A stretch of 35,941 nucleotides of DNA from Bacteroidales bacterium (GTDB lineage: Bacteria; Bacteroidota; Bacteroidia; Bacteroidales; P3), in NCBI GenBank assembly GCA_017428115.1, contig JAFRRK010000085.1, positions 1 through 35,941 of the forward strand, written 5' to 3'. The notes beneath the pieces are model-generated. The model saw only the letters and a program-made list of their open reading frames with translations. It did not search any database and was not told the origin of the DNA. Position numbers and translations under genes: made by a program. Every line of letters begins with the position of its first letter. The stretch's first letter is position 1. Below, piece after piece: positions 15,948 to 25,120 of this stretch.

Positions 15948-17147
15948 CTAATCGCGATTTACTATCTGGTTATAAAAATCGAGCAACTGTCGTGTCAGTT
16001 GTTCGTTGCCATACTGCTCAACAATCATTTGGGCGGCATTGGCACCTATTTGGCGGCGAAACTCAGGGTCGTTAACACATCTCTGCAATTGCTCGACAAA
16101 TTGTTGTGGAGTGTCGGCAATAAGCACATTCTTGCCATCGGTGCAGCCAATGCCTTCGGCTCCAATGCTGGTGGTGACAACCACCTTGCCTGCCGACATG
16201 GCCTCTATTATCTTCACCCGTATGCCACTTCCGCTCAACAAAGGCACCACGTTAATCTGTTTGCTGGCAATAAAGTACATTGCATCAGGCACCTCCCCAA
16301 CCACCTTCACACCTTCCTGCTGTAGGCGCATCAGGTCGTCGGGCATCTTACGCCCCGCCAAATAGAGGGTCAGCTGAGGCATGCTCTGATGAATCAAGGG
16401 CCACACCTGTTTCAAAAACCAGCGCACCCCCTCTTGGTTAGGCATCCAATCCATCGAGCCCAAGTGGAACAGCGAGTCGGGTTCCTCATCCACCTGCACA
16501 TCGGTCTCAGGAGTAATGCCAAAGGGAATTGACAACATAGGGCGGCGGCAACCCATCTCACGCATCTTCTGCGCATCGTTGTTGGTGATGCTTACTACGG
16601 CATCATAGTCGTTGAGATGCTCACGCTCATATGCCGCAAGAGTCAACGACAGATGTTTCAGATACCACTTCTTGAATGGATTACGCTCACTTTGCGCCAC
16701 CCGCTGCCATATAGTGTGCTCCACATTGTGTGCCCTCAACACCACCTTGGCATCGCTATGCCTACGGATAATCGGCACATAGGGGGTGAGAAACACACTC
16801 TCCACATGCACCACATCAAAACATTCCTCCTCCAACACCTGCATCAGACGGGTGGCAAACGCTTTGCTAATAAAACGCTTCACATGGTACGACTCGCCAC
16901 ATAGCACAGCCACTCCCGCATCGATGGGGTGAATACCCAAGTCTATCTTCACTGCCTCAAAACGAGTGGCCTTGAGATAGGTTTCCGTCATACTGCTCTC
17001 CAACACCGGATGCTTGTCACTGCAAAGTGAAAGCACTCTTACCTCACACCCCTCGGACAGCAAGCCCTGCGTGATGCTGTTCATCGCCAGTGTGCCACCA
17101 TCAACAGGTGGGTAAGGCGGTTTGTTGCAAAGCTGTAAGACCTTCAT
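15948..17147 (-). CDS. family 4-type glycosyltransferase
   Basis: A 399-residue GT-B fold protein. The N-terminal half opens with MKVLQLCNKPPYPPVDGGTLAM, the usual acceptor-side start of GT4 enzymes, followed by VVHVESVFLTPYVPIIRRH and VVLRAHNVEHTIW. The C-terminal half has the donor-binding pattern GSMDWMPNQEGVRWFL, LTLYLAGRKMP, VKVVGEVPDAMYFIASKQINVVPLLSGSGIRVKIIEAMSAGKVVVTTSIGAEGI, with the EAMSAGKVVV block that binds the sugar nucleotide. Likely role: adds a hexose during surface polysaccharide or glycoprotein assembly, at the inner face of the membrane. It is followed closely by a secreted protein and an OmpA protein, an unusual partnership. Its ATG overlaps a TGA of a short unnamed frame. 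Confidence 0.85.
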   Translation of the reverse strand: MKVLQLCNKPPYPPVDGGTLAMNSITQGLLSEGCEVRVLSLCSDKHPVLESSMTETYLKATRFEAVKIDLGIHPIDAGVAVLCGESYHVKRFISKAFATRLMQVLEEECFDVVHVESVFLTPYVPIIRRHSDAKVVLRAHNVEHTIWQRVAQSERNPFKKWYLKHLSLTLAAYEREHLNDYDAVVSITNNDAQKMREMGCRRPMLSIPFGITPETDVQVDEEPDSLFHLGSMDWMPNQEGVRWFLKQVWPLIHQSMPQLTLYLAGRKMPDDLMRLQQEGVKVVGEVPDAMYFIASKQINVVPLLSGSGIRVKIIEAMSAGKVVVTTSIGAEGIGCTDGKNVLIADTPQQFVEQLQRCVNDPEFRRQIGANAAQMIVEQYGNEQLTRQLLDFYNQIVNRD

Positions 17148-17227
17148 ATAGAAAAAAGTAGAAAAGGAAGATACGCCAATGCGATCAATGCCAGACGCAG
17201 ATACCTTTCAGCGTTTAGTATTAAGCC

Positions 17228-18175
17228 CTACTCCTCAACAGGAAGGGCCTTGAAACCCTTGCCCATAATCTCTGAACTCTCTATCACATTCACGAATGCC
17301 GAGGGGTCGAGACGGCGCAGATTGGCACGCAGCTTCACAAAGTCGGCACGCTCCATGGTCACATAAATCATCTTACGCTCAGTACCGTTATAAAGGCCCT
17401 CGCCCGTGATGCAGGTACCGCCACGGTGCATCTCGTTGAGAATATAGTCTTTCACCTCATCCAACTTGTCGGTAACAATGAAAGCGGTCTTGTAGCTCTT
17501 CGTACCTTCCACCACCAAGTCAATAACCTTACTCTCCACAAAGATGAGGATGATTGAATAGATGGGCAGACGGATGTCGCCAACGGCAATCAAGGTTGTC
17601 AGCGTGATGCAGCTGTCGACAATCAGCACCAGCGTGCCAAGCGAAATCTTGGTATACTTATGCAGAATCATCGATATAATGTCGCTGCCGCCCGAAGTAG
17701 CGCCACTACGGAATATCATACCGATAGCCACACCATAAATCAGTCCGGCAACAATCGTGTTCAAGAAATAGTCAGGCACAAACCAGCCCCCACCGTCAGT
17801 AATAGGCACCATCGAAAAACCCTCAATAGGCTGTGCCACAATAGGGCCGTCGTGTATCACAGGGTTATATCCCCACACATTCTCAAACAGTAAGGTAAAC
17901 AAAAAAATCAAAATGGTCGAAATCACCGTCTTCACACCAAACTTTGGCCCCAAAATCAAAGTGCCGATAATCAGCAGGGGCACATCCATACAAATAGCAT
18001 AGAAGGCAATCCTCCATGGCCACAAAGTGTTCAGCACATTCGACAATCCGTATGTACCTCCTGGGGCCATAATATACGGGTTCACAAACATTACGTCGCC
18101 AGCAGCAAATAGGGCACTGCCCACCACCAGCAGCAGATAGGCTACAAACTGCTGCTTAAACTCTTTTTTCTCCAT
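17228..18175 (-). CDS. YitT-family membrane protein
   Basis: A 315-residue protein with five to six membrane spans in the first 220 residues (for example YLLLVVGSALFAAGDVMFV, FYAICMDVPLLIIGTLIL, VISTILIFLFTLLF, TIVAGLIYGVAIGMIF). It ends in a C-terminal soluble DUF2179-type domain (KTAFIVTDKLDEVKDYILNEMHRGGTCITGEGLYNGTERKMIYVTMERADFVKLR). The FRSGATSGGSDIISMILHKYTKISLG block is characteristic of the YitT family. Function is not settled for the family; transport of a small solute is suspected. A full promoter lies at 18252-18284. The glycosyltransferase gene follows 80 nt later on the same strand and may be co-transcribed. Confidence 0.88.
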   Translation of the reverse strand: MEKKEFKQQFVAYLLLVVGSALFAAGDVMFVNPYIMAPGGTYGLSNVLNTLWPWRIAFYAICMDVPLLIIGTLILGPKFGVKTVISTILIFLFTLLFENVWGYNPVIHDGPIVAQPIEGFSMVPITDGGGWFVPDYFLNTIVAGLIYGVAIGMIFRSGATSGGSDIISMILHKYTKISLGTLVLIVDSCITLTTLIAVGDIRLPIYSIILIFVESKVIDLVVEGTKSYKTAFIVTDKLDEVKDYILNEMHRGGTCITGEGLYNGTERKMIYVTMERADFVKLRANLRRLDPSAFVNVIESSEIMGKGFKALPVEE

Positions 18176-18251
18176 TTAACTCTACTTCTTTTTTATACAT
18201 TGATTTGTGTAAAAACACATTGCGCCAACCCTTGGCACAACCTTAAAAATG

Positions 18252-18284
18252 CAAAGGTACAAAATTATTTTCATTCTCCACAAA
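18252..18284 (-). promoter_or_regulatory. promoter of the YitT-family gene
   Basis: Minus-strand TTTG (18281-18284), 21 nt, then TACCTTTG (18252-18259). A second box-like TAATTTTG lies immediately before it. The leader is about 70 nt. Confidence 0.78.
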
Positions 18285-18526
18285 AATAAGTCTTCTCTCA
18301 CTCAACCGACACGTCAAAGTAGTAGCCGACCCTTGCCTGAGATACCGCAACCAGCCAGCTCTTCTCCCCGAACACCGATTTCATTCTTCGCTATGCCAAT
18401 ACTGCCTTCCATACACGACCTTTTGGCTGTGGCTAGTGCGACACGAGTTTGCCGTTCTAATTATCGGACAACATACGGCAAACAAGCGGGAAGCAAACGG
18501 CAAAGTGTTGTAGCCACTTATACACT
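18285..18526. other. intergenic stretch without a recognised gene
   Basis: This gap between the YitT promoter and the 27-bp tandem repeat holds no convincing protein frame. It contains an inverted pair TTTGCCGT/ACGGCAAA with a loop of about 20 nt (near 18450-18487) and a further AACGGCAAAG copy near 18496. No promoter or terminator signal was recognised. Confidence 0.4.
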
Positions 18527-18580
18527 TATAAAAGAAGAAAAACCGATGTCATCTATAAAAGAAGAAAACCCGATGTCATC
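18527..18580. repeat. 27-bp tandem duplication
   Basis: Two adjoining 27-bp units, each beginning TATAAAAGAAGAAAA and ending GATGTCATC, differ at one base. The second unit provides one arm of the terminator for the TonB-dependent receptor gene, so the duplication has copied half of the terminator. Confidence 0.8.
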
Positions 18581-18593
18581 ACGACACCGGGTT
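18567..18593 (-). terminator. intrinsic terminator after the TonB-dependent receptor gene
   Basis: Minus-strand AACCCGGTGTC, loop GTGAT, GACATCGGGTT (one mismatch), then TTCTTCTTTT. It lies about 60 nt past the stop at 18652. Confidence 0.75.
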
Positions 18594-18651
18594 CACCTAT
18601 AATAAAATACATATGAAACGGCCCTGTGAAGGGTCTGAATCATCTAATTTA

Positions 18652-21600
18652 CTAGAACGAGTAACGGACATGCAGCAACGCGCTCCAAGTGGAGAGGAAG
18701 TTGCTGTAGCTATGCCAGTTGGGCTCGGTGAAGGTGTAGTTGCCATTTTTGTACTGCAGGATTGTCTCGCTGCTGAGCTGTTTGAGACAACCCCAGTTGC
18801 TGTTGAGCATGTTGGCAATGTTGTTGATGTCGGCACCGACTTGAAGGGTGGTCTTGCGGCCGCCTACGTTGAAGTAGAACTCTTGGTCGATACGGAAGTT
18901 GACGCGATTGGTCCAGGGGCATAGGGCACCATTGCGCACAGAGTATTCGCCACGGTGGGCACTGAGGTAGCTGTCGTTCTGGATGAAGGAGGCAAAAGCA
19001 TCGCGGTTGGCATCGTCGGCAAAGGGCATATTGGCAAGGTCATCCTCTGTGGGGACATACAGGAGCTGGGCAGTATTGATGCCGGTATTCTGGTCGGTGG
19101 TCATCAAGTAGGAATGGCGAGCCTGATTGTAGCTGCCCACATAGCCAATATTGTAGCCTTCGTAGAAGAGGCCGAGCTTGGTGGAGGTGTAGGGGCCTTC
19201 GTAGATTGAGTAGCTGGCACTGGCAATAAGACGGTTGGGAGTCACATAGTAAGAGTAGCCGAGTTCAGGGCTGTTATCGCCATTGCGACGATAGAGCTGT
19301 GCGATGTTGTACACCTGGTCGCCTGCACCATCGGTAACAGACATGCTGAAGCTGTGGGTATAGGCAGCCATGAGGTCGAGACCCCAGGCAAAGTTCTTCT
19401 CCAACTGTGCGGTGAGGGAGAAATACTGGCCATGGAGGTCGGAAGCGTTATATAGGTAGTAGCCGCTCATCTTGCCGTTGGCACTGTTGCGGATATTCTC
19501 GCTGGTGTAGGTGGGGCGCTTCTCAGGCTCACCGGGGAGCTGGATGCTGTCGCCCAATTTGTAGCCAAGGGTGGTGGCTACAACTTCGTTGAAGTTGTAG
19601 GAATAGATGCCTTCGAGTGTACCCTTGATGCCGAAGGGCAGGCGGGCATCGACGGCGAGCGAGGTCTTCCAGCTGGTGGGCATGCGGAGATCCTTAGCCA
19701 GGATGGTGGTGCTGGTAGGAGCGGCCAAATCCTGCTGTTGGAATGCGTTGCCTGCGTATATGCTATTGATGATGTCGGTGCGGTCGGGAGCGAAGGGGAA
19801 TACCTGCTGACCAGTCTGTAGGTTGGCGATGTACTGATATTGGAGCACATTGGCGTTGCCGGCAGCGCTAACCAGCCACACATTGGGGATACGGCCGGTG
19901 AAGAGGCCGGTACCACCACGGAGGACAACCTTGTGGTCCTTGGTGACATCCCAGTTGAAGCCTACGCGGGGCGACACATTGACGGTGAGGCCGGGAAGGT
20001 CGGCAGTGCTGAGACCGGCGAAGGAACTTTCGGGATAGGCGGCAGCAATGTCGGAGAACTCCTTGTTGAGGTTATTGTTGGGGAAGTTGACGATGGGCAT
20101 CTCCAAGCGCAGACCTGCAGTGAGTTTGAAGTATTTGCTGAACTCCATCTCGTCCTGTGCGTAGAGGGAGGCCTGGTTGTAGTCGAAGGTGGGATAGACT
20201 GTGGCGGTGGGATTGTCGAGGTTGGCGTGGGTAATCATCATCGACAGTGGCAATCCACCAGTTTTGAAGGTCTCCCATGAGTCGAAGATATACCAGCCTG
20301 CGCCACCCTGCATGAAGCCGTTGACCACACGGTTGGTCTCATACTGAATACCACCGATGATGTTGTGGATACCGGTGGTGTAGGTAACCTCATCGGTGAA
20401 ATTATAGGTGTTCACACGACGGGTATTCATATAGGTGAAGGGGTCGATACCGAAGGTGGTATAGAAAGCATATTGGGTTTCGCCGTTGTCATCGGTATAG
20501 GGCTCAAGAATATCAACTGTGGGGAACAGGTCGCCATCGAACGAGCGGGGTTCGTTCTGATAAGACCAAGTGGCACGGAGGGTGTTGGTACCCTTGCCCT
20601 TGAAAATGCGGCTGTTTAATTCAGCTGCCAGAGAGGTGAAGTTCTGCTCCTGATAGTAGCGAGCCGACTTGAAATATAGCGAATACTCCGACTGACGACC
20701 TTGGCTGTTGCGGTTGAAGGTATAGTCGGTGCCGCCGATATTGACGGTGGTGTTGGTGCCACCTATGGGGCTCATTGAAGAGGAGGGCTGGTTAGAGCCG
20801 TGGGTATGGGTGTGGTTGAAACGGATGTTGAAGTTGTTGTTGGCATTGATGTTCCAGTCCAAACGAGCCAGCACCTTATAGTCGGGGGTGCTCAGCGAGT
20901 AGTCTTGATAAGGACCAGGGTTGTAGCCGTATCGCTCCTGTAGGAAGGAGGATATCTCATCCATACGGGCCACTGTGGGACGGTTGTAGGTGCTGCTGCC
21001 GCCCCACTCGTCAGTCTCGCTTTCACGGGCACGGCGGGTTGAGCCGGGCACATCATCCATTGTGTATTCGGCATTGACAAAGAAGAAGAGTTTGTCCTTA
21101 ACGATGGGACCGCTGAGGGTCAAACCCATGACATTGTTAAGAAACTCGCTATTGGGCAATTCGTTGTCCTCGACCATGATGCCGCGGAGGGCTTGGCTGG
21201 TGTAATAGTCGTAAACCGAGGCATGCCACTCGTTGCTGCCGTGCTTGGTAACCACGTTGATGGCGCCACCCTGGAAACCGCTCTGACGCACATCGAAGGG
21301 GGTAAGGTTGATCGAAATCTGCTCGATAGCATCGATAGAGATGGGGCTGCCGCCTGCGGGCAGGTTGGAGCCGATGCCGAAGGCATTGTTGAACGAGGCA
21401 CCGTCGACTGTGACAGATGAACCACGGTAGTTGCCGCCACCTGCGGCAAAGCCGCCACCTACCACAGAGGCCTGCGGGGTGAGCTTCATGATGTCGTTCA
21501 TGCTACGGCTGGTGGTGGGGATTTTGGCGATGGTGCGGCTGTCGATCATGGTGTTGGCACCCGAGTTCTGGATGTCCATGTTGCTGCTCACACCTTCGGC

Positions 21601-21966
21601 GGTCACGGTCACGGCTTCCAGAGTGGTGGAAGAGACCTTGAGAGAGAAGTCGAGCACCAGGGTACCACTCAGAGGAGCATACACATTGGTGACGGCATAG
21701 GGCTGATGGCCCATCATCTCAGCCTTAATGGTGTAAGGGCCGCCGGCAACAACACCGTTGATTCGGTACGAGCCGTCGCGGTTGGAGAAGGCATGATAGG
21801 TGATTCCCGTGGGTTTGTAAATCGCGGTAATCATCGCATCCTGCAGGTTTCCATTGGCATCGGTGACATGGCCGGCAATGGAAGCTGTTGTCGACTGCGC
21901 ATAAGCCGTTGTGGAGAACAGCACGGCAAAGAGGACAACTAGCAAACTTTTAATTGTCTTACTCAT
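18652..21966 (-). CDS. Oar-like TonB-dependent outer-membrane receptor
   Basis: A 1104-residue protein. Signal peptide at residues 1-23 (ending AYAQ). A carboxypeptidase-regulatory-like (CnaB/DUF4480-type) domain covers about 27-113 (ASIAGHVTDANGNLQDAMI, GSYRINGVVAGGPYTIKAEMMGHQPY). The plug starts near 115-260 (TLEAVTVTAEG, RSMNDIMKLTPQASVVGGGFAAGGGNYRGSSVTVDGASF, IDAIEQISINLTPFDVRQSGFQGGAINVVTKHGSNEWHAS). The rest is a beta-barrel, ending WSALLHVRYSF with the aromatic last residue. This matches the Oar subgroup of Bacteroidetes receptors, which lack a paired SusD; no susD-like gene is present here either. Ligand is unknown; oligopeptide or large-molecule uptake is usual for the group. No exact TAnnTTTG upstream; a variant spacing near 22010 is possible. 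Confidence 0.9.
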   Translation of the reverse strand: MSKTIKSLLVVLFAVLFSTTAYAQSTTASIAGHVTDANGNLQDAMITAIYKPTGITYHAFSNRDGSYRINGVVAGGPYTIKAEMMGHQPYAVTNVYAPLSGTLVLDFSLKVSSTTLEAVTVTAEGVSSNMDIQNSGANTMIDSRTIAKIPTTSRSMNDIMKLTPQASVVGGGFAAGGGNYRGSSVTVDGASFNNAFGIGSNLPAGGSPISIDAIEQISINLTPFDVRQSGFQGGAINVVTKHGSNEWHASVYDYYTSQALRGIMVEDNELPNSEFLNNVMGLTLSGPIVKDKLFFFVNAEYTMDDVPGSTRRARESETDEWGGSSTYNRPTVARMDEISSFLQERYGYNPGPYQDYSLSTPDYKVLARLDWNINANNNFNIRFNHTHTHGSNQPSSSMSPIGGTNTTVNIGGTDYTFNRNSQGRQSEYSLYFKSARYYQEQNFTSLAAELNSRIFKGKGTNTLRATWSYQNEPRSFDGDLFPTVDILEPYTDDNGETQYAFYTTFGIDPFTYMNTRRVNTYNFTDEVTYTTGIHNIIGGIQYETNRVVNGFMQGGAGWYIFDSWETFKTGGLPLSMMITHANLDNPTATVYPTFDYNQASLYAQDEMEFSKYFKLTAGLRLEMPIVNFPNNNLNKEFSDIAAAYPESSFAGLSTADLPGLTVNVSPRVGFNWDVTKDHKVVLRGGTGLFTGRIPNVWLVSAAGNANVLQYQYIANLQTGQQVFPFAPDRTDIINSIYAGNAFQQQDLAAPTSTTILAKDLRMPTSWKTSLAVDARLPFGIKGTLEGIYSYNFNEVVATTLGYKLGDSIQLPGEPEKRPTYTSENIRNSANGKMSGYYLYNASDLHGQYFSLTAQLEKNFAWGLDLMAAYTHSFSMSVTDGAGDQVYNIAQLYRRNGDNSPELGYSYYVTPNRLIASASYSIYEGPYTSTKLGLFYEGYNIGYVGSYNQARHSYLMTTDQNTGINTAQLLYVPTEDDLANMPFADDANRDAFASFIQNDSYLSAHRGEYSVRNGALCPWTNRVNFRIDQEFYFNVGGRKTTLQVGADINNIANMLNSNWGCLKQLSSETILQYKNGNYTFTEPNWHSYSNFLSTWSALLHVRYSF

Positions 21967-22018
21967 GACTTGATTTTTTAATGAATATAAAAGGGTTAAT
22001 TAACATTTATTCAAATTA

Positions 22019-23296
22019 CTATCTTTTATTTGTCACAGGAAACTTCTCGTCCTTAAAACAGATGGCAAAGAGCACGGCCACCAGCAGCGCATATCCGGCA
22101 AACACATACCACGCCATGCTCCAATTAGGCTCGGCCGCATAAACCACATAGTGGTCTACCACCTTGCCTGCCGCCCAGGTGCCCAGGGTTGCGCCCAACC
22201 CGTTAGTCATCAGCATAAACAGCCCTTGGGCAGACGAACGTATATCGTCCGACGTGGCATACTCAACATATAGTGAGCCTGAGATATTGAAGAAGTCGAA
22301 TGCCACCCCATACACTATGCAGCTGAGTATGAGCATCCACACTCCGCTGCCCGTGTCGCCCGCACCAAATAGGCCAAATCTCAGCACCCATGCAACCATC
22401 GATATAAGCATCACCTTCTTGATGCCAAACTTGCGTAGGCAGAAAGGTATAAGCAGTATACACAGTGTCTCCGACAGCTGGCTCAACGAAATGAGCGCAT
22501 TGGCATTGTGTGCCCCCCACGTGTTGGCAAATTCTGGCACCGACTGGAAATGGGTGATAAAGGTGTTGGCGTAGCCGTTGGTAATCTGCAGCGAGGCCCC
22601 CAAGAACATCGAGAAGAGGAAGAAAATGGCAAACTTGGGCTCTTTAAACAGTCGGAAAGCACTAAGACCCGACACTTCGGCAAACGAGCGCGACGGACGC
22701 TCCTTCCCCAAGCAGGGGCAAGGAGTGAGCGTAAGTGCATACACACTGAGCACCAGGCTCAATGCACCCGACAGCAGAAATTGCTCGTGCGAGTGTTGGA
22801 ACTGCACACCCTGTCCATTTTTTATAAAATTCACCGCCAGCATACAGCAAATGAAGCCTATGGTGCCAAAAACCCTAATGGGCGGGAAGTGCTTAACTGA
22901 GTCGAGCCCTGCCTTATCCAGTCCCGTATAGGCCACCGAATTGGCAATGGCTATTGTGGGCATAAAGAATGCCACACTTATAGTATACAACGCAAAGAAT
23001 GGCCCAAACTGAAGTGCTTCGGCATTCATCATGGCATACACACCCGCCGCCACCATAAAGAGCCCCGCAATACCATGACACAGCGACAACACCTTCTGCG
23101 CCTGTATCCACTTGTCGGCCACAATGCCCATCACTGCAGGCATAAATATCGACACTATGCCCTGCACGGCAAAGAAAAGCCATATCTTGCCCACAAGCCC
23201 CACCTGGGCCAAATACCCACCCATAGAGGTGAGGTAGGCACCCCAGACAGCAAACTCGAGGAAATTCATTATTATCAGACGCAGCTTGATATTCAT
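22019..23296 (-). CDS. NupG-type MFS nucleoside transporter
   Basis: A protein of 425 residues with about 12 membrane spans. The start at 23296 (MNIKLRLIIMNFLEFAVWGAYLTSMGGYL) is chosen because the promoter at 23333-23365 lies inside the longer frame that begins at 23449. The opening block NFLEFAVWGAYLTSMGGYL and the later PPIRVFGTIGFI, FVTQFQ-like and GVAFDFFNISGSLYVE blocks match the nucleoside:proton symporter group of the major facilitator superfamily. It would bring nucleosides across the inner membrane. The next gene upstream, a periplasmic-type 5'-nucleotidase on the same strand, would make its substrate. The TGTxAG-like positions cannot settle specificity. Confidence 0.82.
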   Translation of the reverse strand: MNIKLRLIIMNFLEFAVWGAYLTSMGGYLAQVGLVGKIWLFFAVQGIVSIFMPAVMGIVADKWIQAQKVLSLCHGIAGLFMVAAGVYAMMNAEALQFGPFFALYTISVAFFMPTIAIANSVAYTGLDKAGLDSVKHFPPIRVFGTIGFICCMLAVNFIKNGQGVQFQHSHEQFLLSGALSLVLSVYALTLTPCPCLGKERPSRSFAEVSGLSAFRLFKEPKFAIFFLFSMFLGASLQITNGYANTFITHFQSVPEFANTWGAHNANALISLSQLSETLCILLIPFCLRKFGIKKVMLISMVAWVLRFGLFGAGDTGSGVWMLILSCIVYGVAFDFFNISGSLYVEYATSDDIRSSAQGLFMLMTNGLGATLGTWAAGKVVDHYVVYAAEPNWSMAWYVFAGYALLVAVLFAICFKDEKFPVTNKR

Positions 23297-23332
23297 GGCA
23301 ATATTACATAATGATATAATACAATTGAAATG

Positions 23333-23365
23333 CAAAAATACAAAAAATATCCTAAACAGCACAAA
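23333..23365 (-). promoter_or_regulatory. promoter of the nucleoside transporter gene
   Basis: Minus-strand TTTG (23362-23365), 21 nt, then TATTTTTG (23333-23340). The leader is about 30 nt. It fixes the true start of the transporter at 23296. Confidence 0.78.
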
Positions 23366-23452
23366 GGAGAGGCACAATAATTGCAAAATTAACATTTTGG
23401 GGGTACAAAACAACCTCCACCTCCCCTGCCCTGGCGACATGCCAGCCAAGGG

Positions 23453-25042
23453 CTATCTAACTCTTATCCTGCCTTGTGAGTGGGCATATTTCGAAGCCTC
23501 CACCACACCACCGCAAAAGTCACGCAGGTATCTCTCCAGAGCTTCGGCATAGGGACATACGGCCGCGTCTACAACCCTCGCCCCCGGGAAACGATGGCCG
23601 TCGCCCTGATGCATCAGCGTATAATCGCAGCCCGCCACACGATAGATGCGCCAAGGGTCTAGAGGCACCCAACGACCGAGGAAAGAATCATACACTGCCA
23701 CATTCTTCACCCTTCGCGCACCTTTCACACCCACAAACATGCCATTGTCGTCACACACCACCCCACTCGGCTGGTTGGTATCAATCTCATATCTTACACC
23801 CGACACCTGAAGAAAACCGCCCCCAGTTTTAGGGAAAGTGCGGCAACCCATCTCCAGCGCATCAAGCAAAACCTGGCCACTCATTTCCACCACACAGAGC
23901 TTATTGTCGAATGGGGCGGCTGCATAAAGGTCGCCAAACAGCATCTCTCCGGCAGCAATGTCGGCGCGCATGCCGCCAGAGTTCATCAATGCCAATTCCG
24001 TCCCTTCATGCCTAGTCAATGCCAAAAAGGCATCGCAGAAGAAGTTACCCAACGGCGCGTCATAGTAATTGCCCGTATACTCTTTGCGCCACATTTTCGC
24101 CTGGCTATACCCCACCCTACGGTTGGCGACAGAGTCGAAAGCCTGCTGTATCGCCCTCAGCGTATCGCTTACGTCGTTTATGTATGACGGCATCGCTGCT
24201 GTGGGCAGCAGCTCGCTGCTCACCTCGCCGTGAGGCTTGATGACCAGGCGGCCAATATTCTTGAAGTTGCTCCCTGTCGAAGTCCATAACACTTTTCCGC
24301 CAAGGCGATTGGCCAATTGGCGGTGGGGTATCACACTGTGGGAATGGCCGTCGAGCACCACATCAATGCCTGTGGTGGCCGCCACCAATGGCGGGAGGTC
24401 GTTGTCGCCCAGATGCGACAGCAGCACTACATAGTCGGCCCCCTGCCGGCGCACCTCGTCCACACATTGTTGCACCACCGAGTCAAGCATATGAGGATAG
24501 AACGTGTATATCCACCTGCCCGCAGTGTCTTGAAAAAAAAGTGGTGTGCTGGTAGTGGCAGCCTGGGGTGTGGTCACTCCCACATAGCCCACCCTCACGC
24601 TGCCAAACTGTTGCATGGCACTGCAAGCATAAATGCTTTGGCCATCTGCTATATGTGAAAAATTGGCACAAAGCACCGCGGCCGTCAGCTCCTTCATACG
24701 TTGACGCAGTGTATCCACCCCAAAGTCAAACTCATGGTTACCCAACGTCACAAAATCATACCCCACCGCATTCATCATCCTCACCAGATACCTGCCCCGC
24801 GACACCGAGCCTAGCGGCGTGCCTGAGAGGTAGTCGCCACACGACACCACAGCCACATAAGGCGTGATAGCCCGCATCTGGTCGCGCACAGCCGACATAA
24901 GCGGGTAGCCTTCTATCGCACCATGCACATCATTCTCATAAAGTATGACTATGTCGCCACTGCCTACCGAAGATGGCTGCCCCACAACCATTGGCAGCAG
25001 CCAACATAAAGCGACAACCATGCAAAAACGCTTCATATTCAT
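23453..25042 (-). CDS. secreted 5'-nucleotidase (UshA-like metallophosphatase)
   Basis: A 529-residue exported protein (signal MKRFCMVVALCWLLPMVVGQ; ATG at 25036 is an alternative start). The two-metal phosphatase motifs appear in order: YENDVHGAI, SCGDYLSGTP, TLGNHEFDFG, VLLSHLGDND and LDGHSHS, supplying the Asp, His and Asn metal ligands. The C-terminal substrate-binding domain shows LMNSGGMRADI and AAPFDNKL, typical of UshA/5'-nucleotidases. It would remove phosphate from extracellular nucleotides in the periplasm or at the surface. The gene is followed by the nucleoside transporter (156 nt away), and a nucleoside hydrolase is encoded elsewhere in the window. The terminator at 25058-25092 separates it from the SIMPL gene, so its promoter must lie in a very short gap. 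Confidence 0.88.
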   Translation of the reverse strand: MNMKRFCMVVALCWLLPMVVGQPSSVGSGDIVILYENDVHGAIEGYPLMSAVRDQMRAITPYVAVVSCGDYLSGTPLGSVSRGRYLVRMMNAVGYDFVTLGNHEFDFGVDTLRQRMKELTAAVLCANFSHIADGQSIYACSAMQQFGSVRVGYVGVTTPQAATTSTPLFFQDTAGRWIYTFYPHMLDSVVQQCVDEVRRQGADYVVLLSHLGDNDLPPLVAATTGIDVVLDGHSHSVIPHRQLANRLGGKVLWTSTGSNFKNIGRLVIKPHGEVSSELLPTAAMPSYINDVSDTLRAIQQAFDSVANRRVGYSQAKMWRKEYTGNYYDAPLGNFFCDAFLALTRHEGTELALMNSGGMRADIAAGEMLFGDLYAAAPFDNKLCVVEMSGQVLLDALEMGCRTFPKTGGGFLQVSGVRYEIDTNQPSGVVCDDNGMFVGVKGARRVKNVAVYDSFLGRWVPLDPWRIYRVAGCDYTLMHQGDGHRFPGARVVDAAVCPYAEALERYLRDFCGGVVEASKYAHSQGRIRVR

Positions 25043-25057
25043 AGTTCAAAGGGGTAT

Positions 25058-25092
25058 AAAAAAGACGTGTCACCCCAAGAGAATGGCACGTC
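25058..25092 (-). terminator. intrinsic terminator after the SIMPL-domain gene
   Basis: Minus-strand GACGTG (25087-25092) pairs with CACGTC (25064-25069) across a large loop that can pair further, followed by TTTTTT. Confidence 0.65.
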
Positions 25093-25120
25093 AATAATGA
25101 TAATTGCAAGCACCTAGGTG

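Noticed and set aside
18249-18602. 117-codon plus-strand frame between YitT and the receptor gene
   Set aside because: It covers a promoter, a tandem repeat and a terminator, and its composition is not protein-like.
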